A program made the translations under genes and the position numbers. This document shows positions 25,435 through 34,592 of a stretch of 64,000 nucleotides of DNA, one piece after another. Each line of letters starts with the position of its first letter. Position 1 is the first letter of the stretch. Below the pieces are notes generated by a model. The model did no database searches. It saw only the letters and a program-made list of their open reading frames with translations, and was not told where the DNA came from. This DNA is from an uncultured Clostridium sp. (GTDB lineage Bacteria > Bacillota > Clostridia > Clostridiales > Clostridiaceae): NCBI GenBank assembly GCA_937927335.1, contig CALBDU010000023.1, positions 16,872-80,871 of the forward strand. Reading direction: 5' to 3'.

Positions 25435-26703
25435 CTTTATTTTATCCCAATATGCTTTGGATAATTGTTCATTTTTGTTATTTCCAGGAATATAATATTT
25501 TTTATTTTTTATTTTTTCTGGCAGGTAAACCTGCTCAATATAATTATTTTCGTAACTGTGGGGATATAAATAGCCCTGCATACGGCCAGACTTTTTAGCA
25601 GCTGCATAATGTCCATCTTTTAAATACAAAGGAATTTCTCCCGTATCCATATTTTCAATATCCCTCAATGCAGCCTCTATGGAAGAAACTGCGGAATTGG
25701 ATTTAGGTGAGGTAGCAAGAAGTATTACGGCTTCCGCCAAAGGAATCTTGGCCTCAGGAAATCCAAGCTGCATTGCTGAATCTACACAAGCTTTAACAAT
25801 TGATACTGCCTGGGGATATGCAAGACCAATATCTTCAGCTGCAATAACCAGAAGCCTTCTGCAAATTGATATAAGGTCTCCCGCTTTTACAAGCCTTGCA
25901 AGGTAATGAAGGGATGCATCTGCATCACTTCCCCGTATGGATTTCTGAAATGCGCTTAAAATGTCATAATGGTTATCCCCGGACTTGTCATAGTTAACTG
26001 CCCTGCTTTGTTCACAGCGCTTTACCGTATCTATGTTTAGACAGATGCTCCCGTCTGTTTCACGGCTGGAGGTAGTTACACTAAGCTGCAGGATATTTAC
26101 AGCTCTTCTCAGGTCTCCGTTGCTGAATTCTGCAATATACTCCAGCACCTCCCTGGTGCAATTTAATCTTGTTTCCCCTAAATCTCCCTCAATAATATAC
26201 AGTGCCCTCTGAAGTCCTTTAACAATATCCTCTATTTCAAGGGGCTTGAATTCAAACACTGCCGATCTGCTTAATAAAGCATTATACACATAGAAATACG
26301 GATTTTCTGTAGTGCTTGCAATAAGAGTAATTTTCCCGTTTTCAGTAAACTCCAGCAGTGACTGCTGCTGCTTTTTATTAAAATTTTGTATTTCATCAAG
26401 ATACAAAAGCACACCCTTCATTGCAAGAAGACTGTCCAGGCTTCCGGTAATCTCCTTGATATCATTGACAGAGGCATTGGTTGCATTCAGTTTATAAAAC
26501 TTTCTGTCTGTAGCTTTTGCAATTATGTTAGCTACTGTAGTTTTTCCAACCCCAGGAGGACCCCAGAAAACCATATTGGGGATCTGCCCGGATTCTAATA
26601 TTTTATTGAAGATTTTTCCGCTGCCTATTAGATGGGGCTGCCCCACAACCTCATTAAGGGTTTCTGGTCGTATACGGTCAGCTAACGGTTTATCCAGCTT
26701 CAT
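25426..26703 (-). CDS. rarA: Replication-associated recombination ATPase RarA (MgsA)
   Basis: AAA+ clamp-loader-like ATPase acting at stalled replication forks, 425 residues. It opens with DKPLADRIRPETLNEVVGQ, then Walker A WGPPGVGKTTVANI (about 47-60), Walker B LLYLDEIQNFN (about 99-109), sensor 1 ASTTENPYF and the arginine finger region LLSRSAVFEF. The C-terminal tetramerisation domain with AAEDIGLAYPQA and LPLYLKDGHY-type motif (PLYLKDGHYAAA) is present. It is the last gene of a four-gene minus-strand run that starts with the AEC permease. Confidence 0.94.
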   Translation of the reverse strand: MKLDKPLADRIRPETLNEVVGQPHLIGSGKIFNKILESGQIPNMVFWGPPGVGKTTVANIIAKATDRKFYKLNATNASVNDIKEITGSLDSLLAMKGVLLYLDEIQNFNKKQQQSLLEFTENGKITLIASTTENPYFYVYNALLSRSAVFEFKPLEIEDIVKGLQRALYIIEGDLGETRLNCTREVLEYIAEFSNGDLRRAVNILQLSVTTSSRETDGSICLNIDTVKRCEQSRAVNYDKSGDNHYDILSAFQKSIRGSDADASLHYLARLVKAGDLISICRRLLVIAAEDIGLAYPQAVSIVKACVDSAMQLGFPEAKIPLAEAVILLATSPKSNSAVSSIEAALRDIENMDTGEIPLYLKDGHYAAAKKSGRMQGYLYPHSYENNYIEQVYLPEKIKNKKYYIPGNNKNEQLSKAYWDKIKQK

Positions 26704-26715
26704 ATAAATACCTCT

Positions 26716-27438
26716 TTAATTCATTATATATGGATTGGTTTTAACTGCCAGGTTATGCAGATACGGATACTCTTTTTTCAAGTGAAGCATATACTTTACC
26801 CACTCTGCGGTTATATTTATGCTTGCTCTTTCTATATCCATGTATATATGGATAATGTCGTCACTGTTAAATAAAGCCACATCACCCCTGCTTTGGAACT
26901 CCTCAATAAGATGAAAAATTGAAAGCAGCAGTTCTGTAAATGTATCATGCTCCATTAGATTTGGATTTGACATAAGCAAAAGCATAAATTCCTTTTTCTT
27001 AAATAACAGCTGTTTCAGCTTTTCCAAATCTGCAATTTCCATATTTATTTCTGGTTTATATTCACTCATCATATTGCTTAAATGTCTGTATTTTTCACTG
27101 CTCCAATCTGCTGCATTACCAAGTGCTGCCTGCAGGTTTGATATGTTCAAATCGTATTTTGAAAACATTCTTATTAGTTCATTTCCAATCTCACTATAGA
27201 ATACCCCAATCAGTGTATTCATTCTTCTAATGTTTTCGGCCTTTTCACTATGCTTCAGCAATCCCTCAATTACAATAGAGGTGAGAAAAACATAAATTGG
27301 GATATATGCAATCTGGGCTGTAAGATCACTTAATGCAAATTTAAAATCATTAAAAATCATTATGTGAATACCATATAAAAGAAAAGAAAGGAGGAAAAAC
27401 AACAAACCCAGCATTATTTCTGTTTTATACTTTGTCAT
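26716..27438 (-). CDS. Hypothetical membrane protein with helical cytosolic domain
   Basis: Unrecognised 240-residue protein. Two hydrophobic segments (about residues 7-27 and 41-61) form a probable membrane hairpin; the remaining ~175 residues are charged and helical, with a cluster KLKQLLFKKKEFMLLL near 140-155 and no known catalytic motif. It overlaps the PHP phosphatase gene by 14 bases and is followed 12 bases later by rarA, so it is likely co-transcribed with both. Small size with one membrane hairpin could suit a sensor or scaffold, but no function can be named. Confidence 0.75.
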   Translation of the reverse strand: MTKYKTEIMLGLLFFLLSFLLYGIHIMIFNDFKFALSDLTAQIAYIPIYVFLTSIVIEGLLKHSEKAENIRRMNTLIGVFYSEIGNELIRMFSKYDLNISNLQAALGNAADWSSEKYRHLSNMMSEYKPEINMEIADLEKLKQLLFKKKEFMLLLMSNPNLMEHDTFTELLLSIFHLIEEFQSRGDVALFNSDDIIHIYMDIERASINITAEWVKYMLHLKKEYPYLHNLAVKTNPYIMN

Positions 27439-28195
27439 ATATCTTTTTCCTTTCCTTGAAATATACGATCTTTAACTTGCATTGCTCGGCAAAAGCTCTG
27501 GCCATATCAAGCCTGCTGCCAACAGCTGCCGGGCTATGTGAATCAGATCCTATAGTAATGTGTTTTCCACCAAGCTCAGCGTATCTTTTATATATGGGGA
27601 GCAGGTTTTTTACTGCCGATTCCTTGTCAAACCTGCGGGTGTTAAGCTCTATGCAGGTATCATTTTCTATGAGTGTCTTCAGTATCTCATCAATTATTTG
27701 CTGATGGTCGGAGTAATAAAGTTCTTTATCATCATAGTCTGCATATCTTGCAATATAATCAATGTGGCCCATGCTGTCAATATAGTGAAAGTTCTTTACA
27801 CAGGTCAGCATACTACTTAGATACCTGTTATAGGCTTCCTTTTTATCTTTACCCTTGTAAAAATCCTCATAGTAAAGGTCATAATTATCAACCAGATGAA
27901 TGGAGCCAATTACATAATCGAAGGGATTTGCAATTACTATCTTACTGCTTTCCTTAAGACAGTCCTCCCTCATGCCTATCTCCACTCCAAGCAGCAAATT
28001 GCTGCTTCGATATTTCAGATATTGGTTAAAATATTCATCTATGTCAAAGAAAAATTCACCTTTTCTTGGATAATTCAAGTCCATATGCTCAGTTATTATC
28101 AGCTGGGTGCTGTTTTTATTTGCGCTGGCTATGGCATCTTCTAAAAGCATATCAGAATCAGTTGAAAATATGGTGTGTACGTGTGTATCAAACAT
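27425..28195 (-). CDS. hisK: PHP-domain histidinol phosphatase (HisK-type)
   Basis: Metal-dependent phosphoesterase of the PHP family, 256 residues, expected to hydrolyse histidinol phosphate. It opens with the PHP motif MFDTHVHTIFSTDSDML, followed by ITEHMDLNYP, a middle motif VIGSIHLVDNYD, SMGHIDYIARY and the late metal motif TIGSDSHSPAAVG. This matches HisK/HisJ more than the DNA-polymerase PHP. The IGPD (HisB) in the his operon lacks a phosphatase domain, so this gene fills the step. It lies 10 bases after the AEC permease. Confidence 0.85.
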   Translation of the reverse strand: MFDTHVHTIFSTDSDMLLEDAIASANKNSTQLIITEHMDLNYPRKGEFFFDIDEYFNQYLKYRSSNLLLGVEIGMREDCLKESSKIVIANPFDYVIGSIHLVDNYDLYYEDFYKGKDKKEAYNRYLSSMLTCVKNFHYIDSMGHIDYIARYADYDDKELYYSDHQQIIDEILKTLIENDTCIELNTRRFDKESAVKNLLPIYKRYAELGGKHITIGSDSHSPAAVGSRLDMARAFAEQCKLKIVYFKERKKIYDKV

Positions 28196-28205
28196 TGGTT
28201 CCTCC

Positions 28206-29111
28206 TTAAATGTTTATCAGAATAATAGGTATTGTAATCATTGATATTATGGTGGATATAAATATGCATTTAGATGCAAGCTTTGTATCTCCTCCGTATT
28301 TTTCTGCTAGTATGGATGCGATAACCGCTACCGGCATGGTCTCTATTGTAACCCCTATTTCAAGGAGCAGTCTGTCAGCATTAAGCAGCCTCATGATAAT
28401 CAAAGTAAGCAAGGGTCCAACTATCAGCCTTATAGCGGAAGCATAGTAAACCACAAAGCCTGAAAAAATTTCTTTTATATTAATCTCAGCCAGCATAGAG
28501 CCTACAATAATCATTGAAAGCGGAGTGGTCATAGCCCCAACTGAGCTTAGAGCCTTATATATAGGTACTGGTATGGTTATTGAAAATGAAAACAGCATAA
28601 GGCCGATAACCGTTGCAATTATACCCGGATGCTTCAGCGCTGCTTTAAGTGATTTTATATCTTTTTTACCTGTGAAAAGCATGGTGCCATAACTCAGCAT
28701 AAACAGGTTAAAGGGTATATTGAAAACTGAGCCGTAAAAAACACCAATTTTACCAAATAGGCCTTCCAAAACAGGATATCCCATGAAGCCGCAGTTTGAA
28801 AATATAATGGCAGCCCTTAATACCTTGTTTTTTCTGTCCTCAAATTTATAAGCAAAAATATAGCTCACAAATATTAATGCAAAATGTACAATTACTGAAT
28901 AAATAAATATAAGCTTGGCCTTGTTCATCATATCCTGGGAATATGAATAATTAAATGATGATACTATCAAACAGGGAAGAGTTATATCCAATAAGAAAGT
29001 AGACATTTTCTTATTAACTGCAGAATTGAATATTTCTTTTTTTCTTGCATAAATACCTACAAGCATTATTATAGATAGAATAATTACCTGGTTTATTATA
29101 TTAGCCTTCAT
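28206..29111 (-). CDS. AEC-family (auxin efflux carrier-like) permease
   Basis: Membrane transporter of the AEC family (malate, amino-acid or hormone carriers in different members), 301 residues. About ten hydrophobic segments in two halves can be traced (for example IINQVIILSIIMLVGIYA at the N-terminus and IFISTIISMITIPIILINI at the end), with the family landmark FSNCGFMGYPVLEGLFG near residue 105. Leads the run AEC permease-hisK-hypothetical-rarA. The substrate is unknown; proximity to hisK suggests but does not prove an amino-acid link. Confidence 0.85.
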   Translation of the reverse strand: MKANIINQVIILSIIMLVGIYARKKEIFNSAVNKKMSTFLLDITLPCLIVSSFNYSYSQDMMNKAKLIFIYSVIVHFALIFVSYIFAYKFEDRKNKVLRAAIIFSNCGFMGYPVLEGLFGKIGVFYGSVFNIPFNLFMLSYGTMLFTGKKDIKSLKAALKHPGIIATVIGLMLFSFSITIPVPIYKALSSVGAMTTPLSMIIVGSMLAEINIKEIFSGFVVYYASAIRLIVGPLLTLIIMRLLNADRLLLEIGVTIETMPVAVIASILAEKYGGDTKLASKCIFISTIISMITIPIILINI

Positions 29112-29198
29112 TTTGTCCCCCTACTGTTAAGTTAAATATTACATTTAAGATTTTACACTTAATAAAATAAAAAATAAAGTGCATATTAATAAATACAG

Positions 29199-29220
29199 AA
29201 AAAAGACTGCATATGCAGCC
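29199..29220 (-). terminator. Intrinsic terminator of the his operon
   Basis: Minus strand GGCTGCAT / ATGCAGTC hairpin followed by six T, placed six bases after the hisE stop. Confidence 0.85.
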
Positions 29221-29225
29221 CTGGT

Positions 29226-29558
29226 TCAATAAATCTCTATATCGTTTCTTTCAGATTTCTTATTGCCGATTTTTTTTCTTCTATCCTCCAGCACAGCATT
29301 AACATCCTCAGGCTTTATACCAAGTTCGGCCATCATCACCAGGAGATGGTAGGTTAGATCACATATCTCATTGACGATTTCATCCTTATCCTTGTTTTTG
29401 CAGCCTATAATCACTTCAGTGCTTTCTTCTCCAATTTTTTTTAAAATTTTATCTAGACCCTTTTCAAAAAGATAATTTGTATAGGAGCCCTCCACCGGAT
29501 TTTTTTTTCTATCTTCAATAACATCATAGAGCTTTTCTAATATACTATTTTCACTCAT
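29226..29558 (-). CDS. hisE: Phosphoribosyl-ATP pyrophosphatase
   Basis: Second enzyme of histidine synthesis, hydrolysing PR-ATP to PR-AMP and pyrophosphate. It has 110 residues of the all-alpha MazG-like fold, with the metal motif GEESTEVIIGCK and EICDLTYHLLVMMAELG. It is separate from HisI here (fused in many bacteria). The start overlaps the end of hisI by 8 bases, and a terminator follows. Confidence 0.95.
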   Translation of the reverse strand: MSENSILEKLYDVIEDRKKNPVEGSYTNYLFEKGLDKILKKIGEESTEVIIGCKNKDKDEIVNEICDLTYHLLVMMAELGIKPEDVNAVLEDRRKKIGNKKSERNDIEIY

Positions 29559-29916
29559 TGAAATAACCTCCGTCTTCTTGATAATTACTGACCTCGGTAT
29601 AAAAGCAGCTCCTGTTTCCTGTATGGCAGGCTGAACCCTGCTGAATAACCTTCAAAAGAAGGGTGTCCTTATCACAATCTATGCTGATGCTTTTTACAAC
29701 CTGATAATGTCCTGAGGTTCCTCCCTTATTCCACAGTTCATTTCTAGATCTGCTGTAAAACCATGTTTTGCCTGTTTCAACTGTTTTATTGAAGGATTCT
29801 TCGTTCATATATGCCATCATAAGCACTTCATTATTTTCAAAGTCCTGAATAATGGCTGGTATCAATCCATTTTGAAGCTTTAAATCATTAAATTTCTCCA
29901 CCAAGTATTTTTCCAT
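29551..29916 (-). CDS. hisI: Phosphoribosyl-AMP cyclohydrolase
   Basis: Third step of histidine synthesis, opening the purine ring of PR-AMP. 121 residues, with the zinc/magnesium motifs SIDCDKDTLLLKV (about 76-88) and GSACHTGNRSCF (about 94-105), and WFYSRSRNELWNKGGTSGH in the substrate loop. Single-domain form, coupled to hisE. Confidence 0.96.
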   Translation of the reverse strand: MEKYLVEKFNDLKLQNGLIPAIIQDFENNEVLMMAYMNEESFNKTVETGKTWFYSRSRNELWNKGGTSGHYQVVKSISIDCDKDTLLLKVIQQGSACHTGNRSCFYTEVSNYQEDGGYFNE

Positions 29917-29926
29917 ACACTATACC

Positions 29927-30688
29927 TTACAGCCTTACGCTGATTCCTTTATCTCTCAAATATTCCTTAACTTCATTTACACTAAGCTCTCTGTAGTGGA
30001 ACAGTGAAGCTGCAAGAGCTGCATCAGCACCTGACTTTTCAAATACCTCAAAGAAATCCTCAATTTTTCCGCAGCCTCCAGAAGCTATTACTGGAATATT
30101 TACAGCTGATGAAACTGCCTTTGTCAGGGCTATATCATAGCCGGCTTTGGTGCCGTCAGCATCCATACTGGTTAGCAGTATTTCACCAGCTCCTAGAGCT
30201 TCAGCCTTTTTCACCCATTGCAAAGCATCAAGTCCGGTATCTATCCGTCCCCCGTTTATATAAACATTCCAGCCAGATTTGTCCTCTCTCTGCTTTGCAT
30301 CTACAGCCACCACCACGCACTGGCTGCCAAACTTATCTGATGCCTCTTTAATAAGCTCTGGATTCCTTATGGCTGCTGAATTTACAGAAACCTTGTCTGC
30401 TCCTGCTCTTAATATATCCTTGATGTCTTCTACTGTAGATATGCCTCCTCCAACTGTAAGAGGAATAAACACTTTTTCTGCTGTCCGTTTTACAACATCT
30501 ATCATGGTTTTCCTGCCTTGATTGGATGCTGTTATGTCAAGGAATACAAGCTCATCTGCTCCTTCCTTGTTATAAAATTCCGCTATTTCCACAGGATCTC
30601 CAACATCCTTCAGATTTATAAAATTAACGCCTTTAACAACTCTTCCCATGTTAACATCCAGACAGGGAATAATTCTCTTTGTCAGCAT
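29927..30688 (-). CDS. hisF: Imidazole glycerol-phosphate synthase cyclase subunit HisF
   Basis: TIM-barrel half of the HisF-HisH synthase that forms imidazole glycerol phosphate and AICAR. 253 residues with the N-terminal motif RIIPCLDVNMGRVVKGVNF carrying catalytic Asp11, and phosphate-binding strands VGGGISTVEDI and IASGGCGKIEDF; the second catalytic Asp is in AVDAKQR. It shares one base with the hisA stop, so translation is coupled. Confidence 0.97.
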   Translation of the reverse strand: MLTKRIIPCLDVNMGRVVKGVNFINLKDVGDPVEIAEFYNKEGADELVFLDITASNQGRKTMIDVVKRTAEKVFIPLTVGGGISTVEDIKDILRAGADKVSVNSAAIRNPELIKEASDKFGSQCVVVAVDAKQREDKSGWNVYINGGRIDTGLDALQWVKKAEALGAGEILLTSMDADGTKAGYDIALTKAVSSAVNIPVIASGGCGKIEDFFEVFEKSGADAALAASLFHYRELSVNEVKEYLRDKGISVRL

Positions 30689-31407
30689 TATCCTTCCCTC
30701 CCCACTTTAATTGCTTCTTTCAGATCAAGATAACCTGAATATATTGCTTTTCCGGTAATGGCTCCATATAAGTTCAGGGCTTTGATATTTTTAATATCCT
30801 CTATATTTTTTATACCTCCGGAGGCTATTATGTTGCAGCTGATATTTTCACTGAGCTCCTTAAGCTGCTGAAGATTTGCTCCGTTTAATGTGCCATCCCT
30901 GCTGATATCAGTAAATATAATAGTCTTTACTCCCAAAGCCTCCATAGTCCTGGCAAAGTCAATGTAATCCACATCGCTGACCTTTACCCAGCCTTCTACA
31001 GCTACTTTTCTGTTGTTTGCATCAATTCCTACAACTATTCTTTCTCCGTATTTTTTAACAGCCTCTACAACCATATCTCTGTTTTTTAAAGCTGAAGTAC
31101 CTAATATAACCCTGTTTATTCCAAGCTCCAGCAGTTTATCAATAGTTTCCATTGTTCTGATGCCGCCTCCAAGCTGAATTGGAATCTCAATACTGTCCAT
31201 TACCTGTTTTATCTTATCAAGATTTGCGGGTTCCCCGTTTAGAGCTCCATCCAGGTCTACCATGTGAAGAAATTCAGCACCATTCTTTACAAGATTTTTC
31301 GCTGTTTCCACAATATCTTCTGAAATTACTTCACTCTTGGAAAATTCCCCTTGGTAGAGCCTTACACAGTTTCCATCCTTTATATCTATTGCCGGAAATA
31401 TTATCAT
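30688..31407 (-). CDS. hisA: ProFAR isomerase HisA
   Basis: TIM-barrel isomerase converting ProFAR to PRFAR, 239 residues. The catalytic Asp in IFPAIDIKDGNCVRL (about residue 8) and the second in IIFTDISRDGTLNG are present, with phosphate motifs QLGGGIRTMET and IASGGIKNIEDI. It lies between hisH (3-base gap) and hisF (1-base overlap). Confidence 0.97.
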   Translation of the reverse strand: MIIFPAIDIKDGNCVRLYQGEFSKSEVISEDIVETAKNLVKNGAEFLHMVDLDGALNGEPANLDKIKQVMDSIEIPIQLGGGIRTMETIDKLLELGINRVILGTSALKNRDMVVEAVKKYGERIVVGIDANNRKVAVEGWVKVSDVDYIDFARTMEALGVKTIIFTDISRDGTLNGANLQQLKELSENISCNIIASGGIKNIEDIKNIKALNLYGAITGKAIYSGYLDLKEAIKVGREG

Positions 31408-31410
31408 AAC

Positions 31411-32031
31411 CTATCTCCTCTCACACTGATTAGCCAATTTAATAAAGTTCTCCAGTATCTTCATACCAAGCTCCCCGCTTTTCTCAGGGTGAAATTGAGT
31501 ACCGTAAACATTTCCCCTGCTCACCACCGCTGGAATTTCAGTTCCGTACTCTGCTACAGCATTTAAATCCTCCCTGTCCATATCAACAACCAGGTAAGAG
31601 TGCACGAAATATGCATAGGAGCTGTCCTTAACTCCATTAAGAATACTGCAAGGCTTTAATATTTCAAGATTATTCCAGCCCATATGAGGGATTTTAACAT
31701 CTGCCTGGATTCTTGTTATCTTTCCTTTTAAAATGCCAAGACCCTTGCAGATCTTAATTTCATCCCCTTCATCAAATAAAAGCTGCATGCCAAGACATAT
31801 TCCAAGCAATGGTTTATTTTTTTCTATTGCGGCCTTAATAGCCTTATCAAGATTTTTTGATCTTATATTATCAATAGCATCCGGGAATGCCCCTACCCCT
31901 GGAAGTATTATCCCTCCGCAGTTTAACAGTGTTTCAAAGTCCGAGGTTATTACCGCTTCCTCTCCCAGCAATTCCAAGGCTTTCTGCACGCTTCTAAGGT
32001 TTCCCATACCGTAATCTATTATTCCTATCAT
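31411..32031 (-). CDS. hisH: Imidazole glycerol-phosphate synthase glutaminase subunit HisH
   Basis: Class I glutamine amidotransferase subunit supplying ammonia to HisF. 206 residues, with the nucleophile in LLGICLGMQLLFD (Cys about residue 80) and the His-Glu pair in TQFHPEKSGELG (about residues 184-195). It starts MIGIIDYGMGNLRSV, typical of HisH. It overlaps hisB by one base. Confidence 0.96.
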   Translation of the reverse strand: MIGIIDYGMGNLRSVQKALELLGEEAVITSDFETLLNCGGIILPGVGAFPDAIDNIRSKNLDKAIKAAIEKNKPLLGICLGMQLLFDEGDEIKICKGLGILKGKITRIQADVKIPHMGWNNLEILKPCSILNGVKDSSYAYFVHSYLVVDMDREDLNAVAEYGTEIPAVVSRGNVYGTQFHPEKSGELGMKILENFIKLANQCERR

Positions 32032-32621
32032 TATATAACTCCTTTCGTAGTCATGAGCCCCACTACCCTGTCATCCCTGGTTGCCGCTTCCCTTAAAGCC
32101 CTTCCAAAGGCTTTAAAAACAGCCTCTATAATGTGATGTGAATTGCTTCCGTACATAAGCTTTATATGAAGAGTAATTCCTGCATTAAAGGCAACAGCCC
32201 TGAAAAACTCTTCTACCAGCTCAGTATCAAAATCTCCAACCTTTTGTGTATTCATCTTGCAATCATATGCTAAAAATGGCCTTCCACTGATATCCACTGA
32301 AACAAGTGCCAAGGTTTCGTCCATAGGAAGAAATGAAGTTCCATATCTTTTCAGGCCGGTTTTATCTGCCAGTGCATCAGAAAGACATTTTCCTAACACT
32401 ATTCCAATATCCTCCACAGTATGGTGAAAATCTACATTAAGATCTCCTCTGGCTTTAGCCATAAGATCAATTATTCCATGTTTGCTGAAAAGAGTCAGCA
32501 TGTGGTCAAGAAATCCAATGCCTGTATCAATGTCTGATTTTCCTGTTCCATCTATATCAACACTTACTGATATATCTGTTTCATAGGTAGCTCTTTTTAA
32601 CTTAGCACATCTATTTCCCAT
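32031..32621 (-). CDS. hisB: Imidazoleglycerol-phosphate dehydratase HisB (monofunctional)
   Basis: Mn-dependent dehydratase of histidine synthesis, 196 residues. The repeated His motifs FLDHMLTLFSKH, DFHHTVEDIGI and GSNSHHIIEAVFKAFGRAL are intact. There is no N-terminal HAD phosphatase domain as in the enterobacterial fused HisB, so histidinol phosphatase must come from another gene (the PHP protein at 27.4-28.2 kb). Confidence 0.96.
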   Translation of the reverse strand: MGNRCAKLKRATYETDISVSVDIDGTGKSDIDTGIGFLDHMLTLFSKHGIIDLMAKARGDLNVDFHHTVEDIGIVLGKCLSDALADKTGLKRYGTSFLPMDETLALVSVDISGRPFLAYDCKMNTQKVGDFDTELVEEFFRAVAFNAGITLHIKLMYGSNSHHIIEAVFKAFGRALREAATRDDRVVGLMTTKGVI

Positions 32622-32625
32622 ACCA

Positions 32626-33915
32626 TCACCTCATTCTTACCTTGATTGAATTTGCATGTGCATCTAGTCCCTCTGTTTCAGCCAGCTTTACAATTTTATC
32701 TCCTACCTCCAGCAAAGCTTCCCTGGTGTAGAAGCTGAAGCTTGATTTTTTAACAAAATTATCAACTGAAAGTGCTGAGAAGAATCTTGCAGTACCACTG
32801 GTCGGCAGCACGTGGTTAGGACCTGCCATATAGTCCCCTAGTGGTTCCGGTGAATAATCACCAAGGAATACTGATCCGGCATTTTTAACATCACCAAGAT
32901 ATACAAAAGGCTCCTTGATGCAGAGCTCAAGATGCTCAGGAGCAATTTTATTTGACATATCCAGCGCTTCCTTAAGACTATTCACAATTATTATAGCTCC
33001 AAAGTCATTTATGGAATCAGTGATTATATCTTTTCTGCTGAGAGCTTTGAGCTGCTCCTCCAGTTTAATAATCACATTTTTTGCTAAGGCTTCAGAGCTG
33101 GTAACAAGTATTGAAGATGACAGCCTGTCGTGTTCCGCCTGAGACATAAGATCCGCAGCTATATAATCAGGGTTTGCATATTCATCTGCTACAATTAGTA
33201 TTTCACTTGGTCCGGCAATCATGTCGATGTCAACATTTCCATACACAAGCTTCTTTGCAATTGCTACATATATATTACCTGGTCCCACAATCTTATCCAC
33301 CTTAGGTATGGTCTCGGTTCCAAAAGCCAGGGCGCCTATGGATTGTGCGCCTCCTGCCTTGTATATTTTATCTACTCCTGCAATATCTGCAGCTACAAGA
33401 ATATTTGGATTTATTTCTCCGTTTTTCATTGGAGGAGTTACCATTATTATATTATCAACTCCTGCCACCTTTGCAGGAAGAGCGTTCATCAGCACTGATG
33501 ATGGATAGGCAGCAGTACCACCGGGCACATAAATTCCTACATTTTCTAAGGGCAGTACTCTTTGACCCAGAACTATCCCCTTGTCCTTTGTTACCATCCA
33601 GGAGTTTTTTACCTGCTTTTCATGGAAGAACTTAATATTTTCAGCAGCTTCCTTTAAAGCTTCAATAAAGGCATCCTCAGCCTTTTCATATGCAGCCTTA
33701 ATTTCCTCCCTGGTTACAAGAATATTATCTTTATTTACAAATACACTATCAAATTTATTGGTATATTTTATCAGCGCTTCATCACCATTTTCCTTAATGT
33801 CTGATAAAATTTCCTGTACAATCAGGTTCACTTCCTCCTGAACTGCTGCTTCTCTGGACTTTATCTGTTCAAGGTATGCTTTTCCTTCCGGCTTTTCCGC
33901 ATATATTATTTTCAT
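32626..33915 (-). CDS. hisD: Histidinol dehydrogenase HisD
   Basis: Zinc enzyme oxidising histidinol to histidine in two NAD-dependent steps, 429 residues. Visible are GIYVPGGTAAYPSSVLMNA (about 127-145), VDKIVGPGNIYV, the zinc-ligand region LMSQAEHDRLSS (about 250-261), and IAPEHLELC with the late GPNHVLPTSGTARFFS. It lies 4 bases before hisB. No hisC lies between hisD and hisB, where many operons have it. Confidence 0.97.
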   Translation of the reverse strand: MKIIYAEKPEGKAYLEQIKSREAAVQEEVNLIVQEILSDIKENGDEALIKYTNKFDSVFVNKDNILVTREEIKAAYEKAEDAFIEALKEAAENIKFFHEKQVKNSWMVTKDKGIVLGQRVLPLENVGIYVPGGTAAYPSSVLMNALPAKVAGVDNIIMVTPPMKNGEINPNILVAADIAGVDKIYKAGGAQSIGALAFGTETIPKVDKIVGPGNIYVAIAKKLVYGNVDIDMIAGPSEILIVADEYANPDYIAADLMSQAEHDRLSSSILVTSSEALAKNVIIKLEEQLKALSRKDIITDSINDFGAIIIVNSLKEALDMSNKIAPEHLELCIKEPFVYLGDVKNAGSVFLGDYSPEPLGDYMAGPNHVLPTSGTARFFSALSVDNFVKKSSFSFYTREALLEVGDKIVKLAETEGLDAHANSIKVRMR

Positions 33916-33929
33916 AACTTTACCTCCGT

Positions 33930-34592
33930 TTATCCTGCAATTAAATTTTCTTTAACTGTGACGCTTTTTTGAAGCATGGAAATTATATTCAAAATTTCTT
34001 CCCTTTTCAGCTTCATGCTGGTTATATTGACAACTACTCTTGCACTTATATCGCATACATCTTCCAGAATAACCAGACCGTTCTCCTTAAGGGTGTTCCC
34101 AGTTTCAACGATATCAAGGATTGCATCTGAAAGTCCTAGTATAGGGGAAAGCTCCACTGAGCCTTCTATTTTTATAATTTCTACATCCTGTCCCTTGCTT
34201 CGAAAATAATTTCTAGCCACATTGGGGTATTTTGTAGCTATTTTTTTTCTGTTATAGCCTTCGTTCAGATTGGTTCCTGGAAGTCCTGCTATTGCAAATT
34301 TGCACTTACCCATCTTCAGGTCCAGCACCTCATAATAATTTTTATTCTGCTCCAGCAGTACATCTTTTCCAACAATTCCTATGTCTACTACGCCATGATC
34401 CACATAGGTCAGCACATCGTTACCCTTTACAAGCACAAAATCTATGTTGTTTTTATCATCATGGAAAATAAGCTTTCTTCCTTTATTTATTAATTCTTCA
34501 CAATCAATACCGCTCTCCTGGAATATATTAATTGCAAATTTCTCAATTCTACCTTTGGTTATGGCAATCCTTACTGTGTTCTTATTCCTCAT
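33930..34592 (-). CDS. hisG: ATP phosphoribosyltransferase catalytic subunit HisG (short form)
   Basis: First enzyme of histidine synthesis, joining ATP and PRPP. The ATG at 34592 (GGAG eight bases upstream) gives 220 residues; the reading frame continues 105 bases upstream without a better site. The protein starts RIAITKGRIEKFAINIF, with the PRPP motif DAILDIVETGNTLKENGL (about 162-179). It lacks the C-terminal regulatory domain of the long form, so it needs HisZ, encoded immediately upstream with an 11-base overlap. Confidence 0.95.
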   Translation of the reverse strand: MRNKNTVRIAITKGRIEKFAINIFQESGIDCEELINKGRKLIFHDDKNNIDFVLVKGNDVLTYVDHGVVDIGIVGKDVLLEQNKNYYEVLDLKMGKCKFAIAGLPGTNLNEGYNRKKIATKYPNVARNYFRSKGQDVEIIKIEGSVELSPILGLSDAILDIVETGNTLKENGLVILEDVCDISARVVVNITSMKLKREEILNIISMLQKSVTVKENLIAG

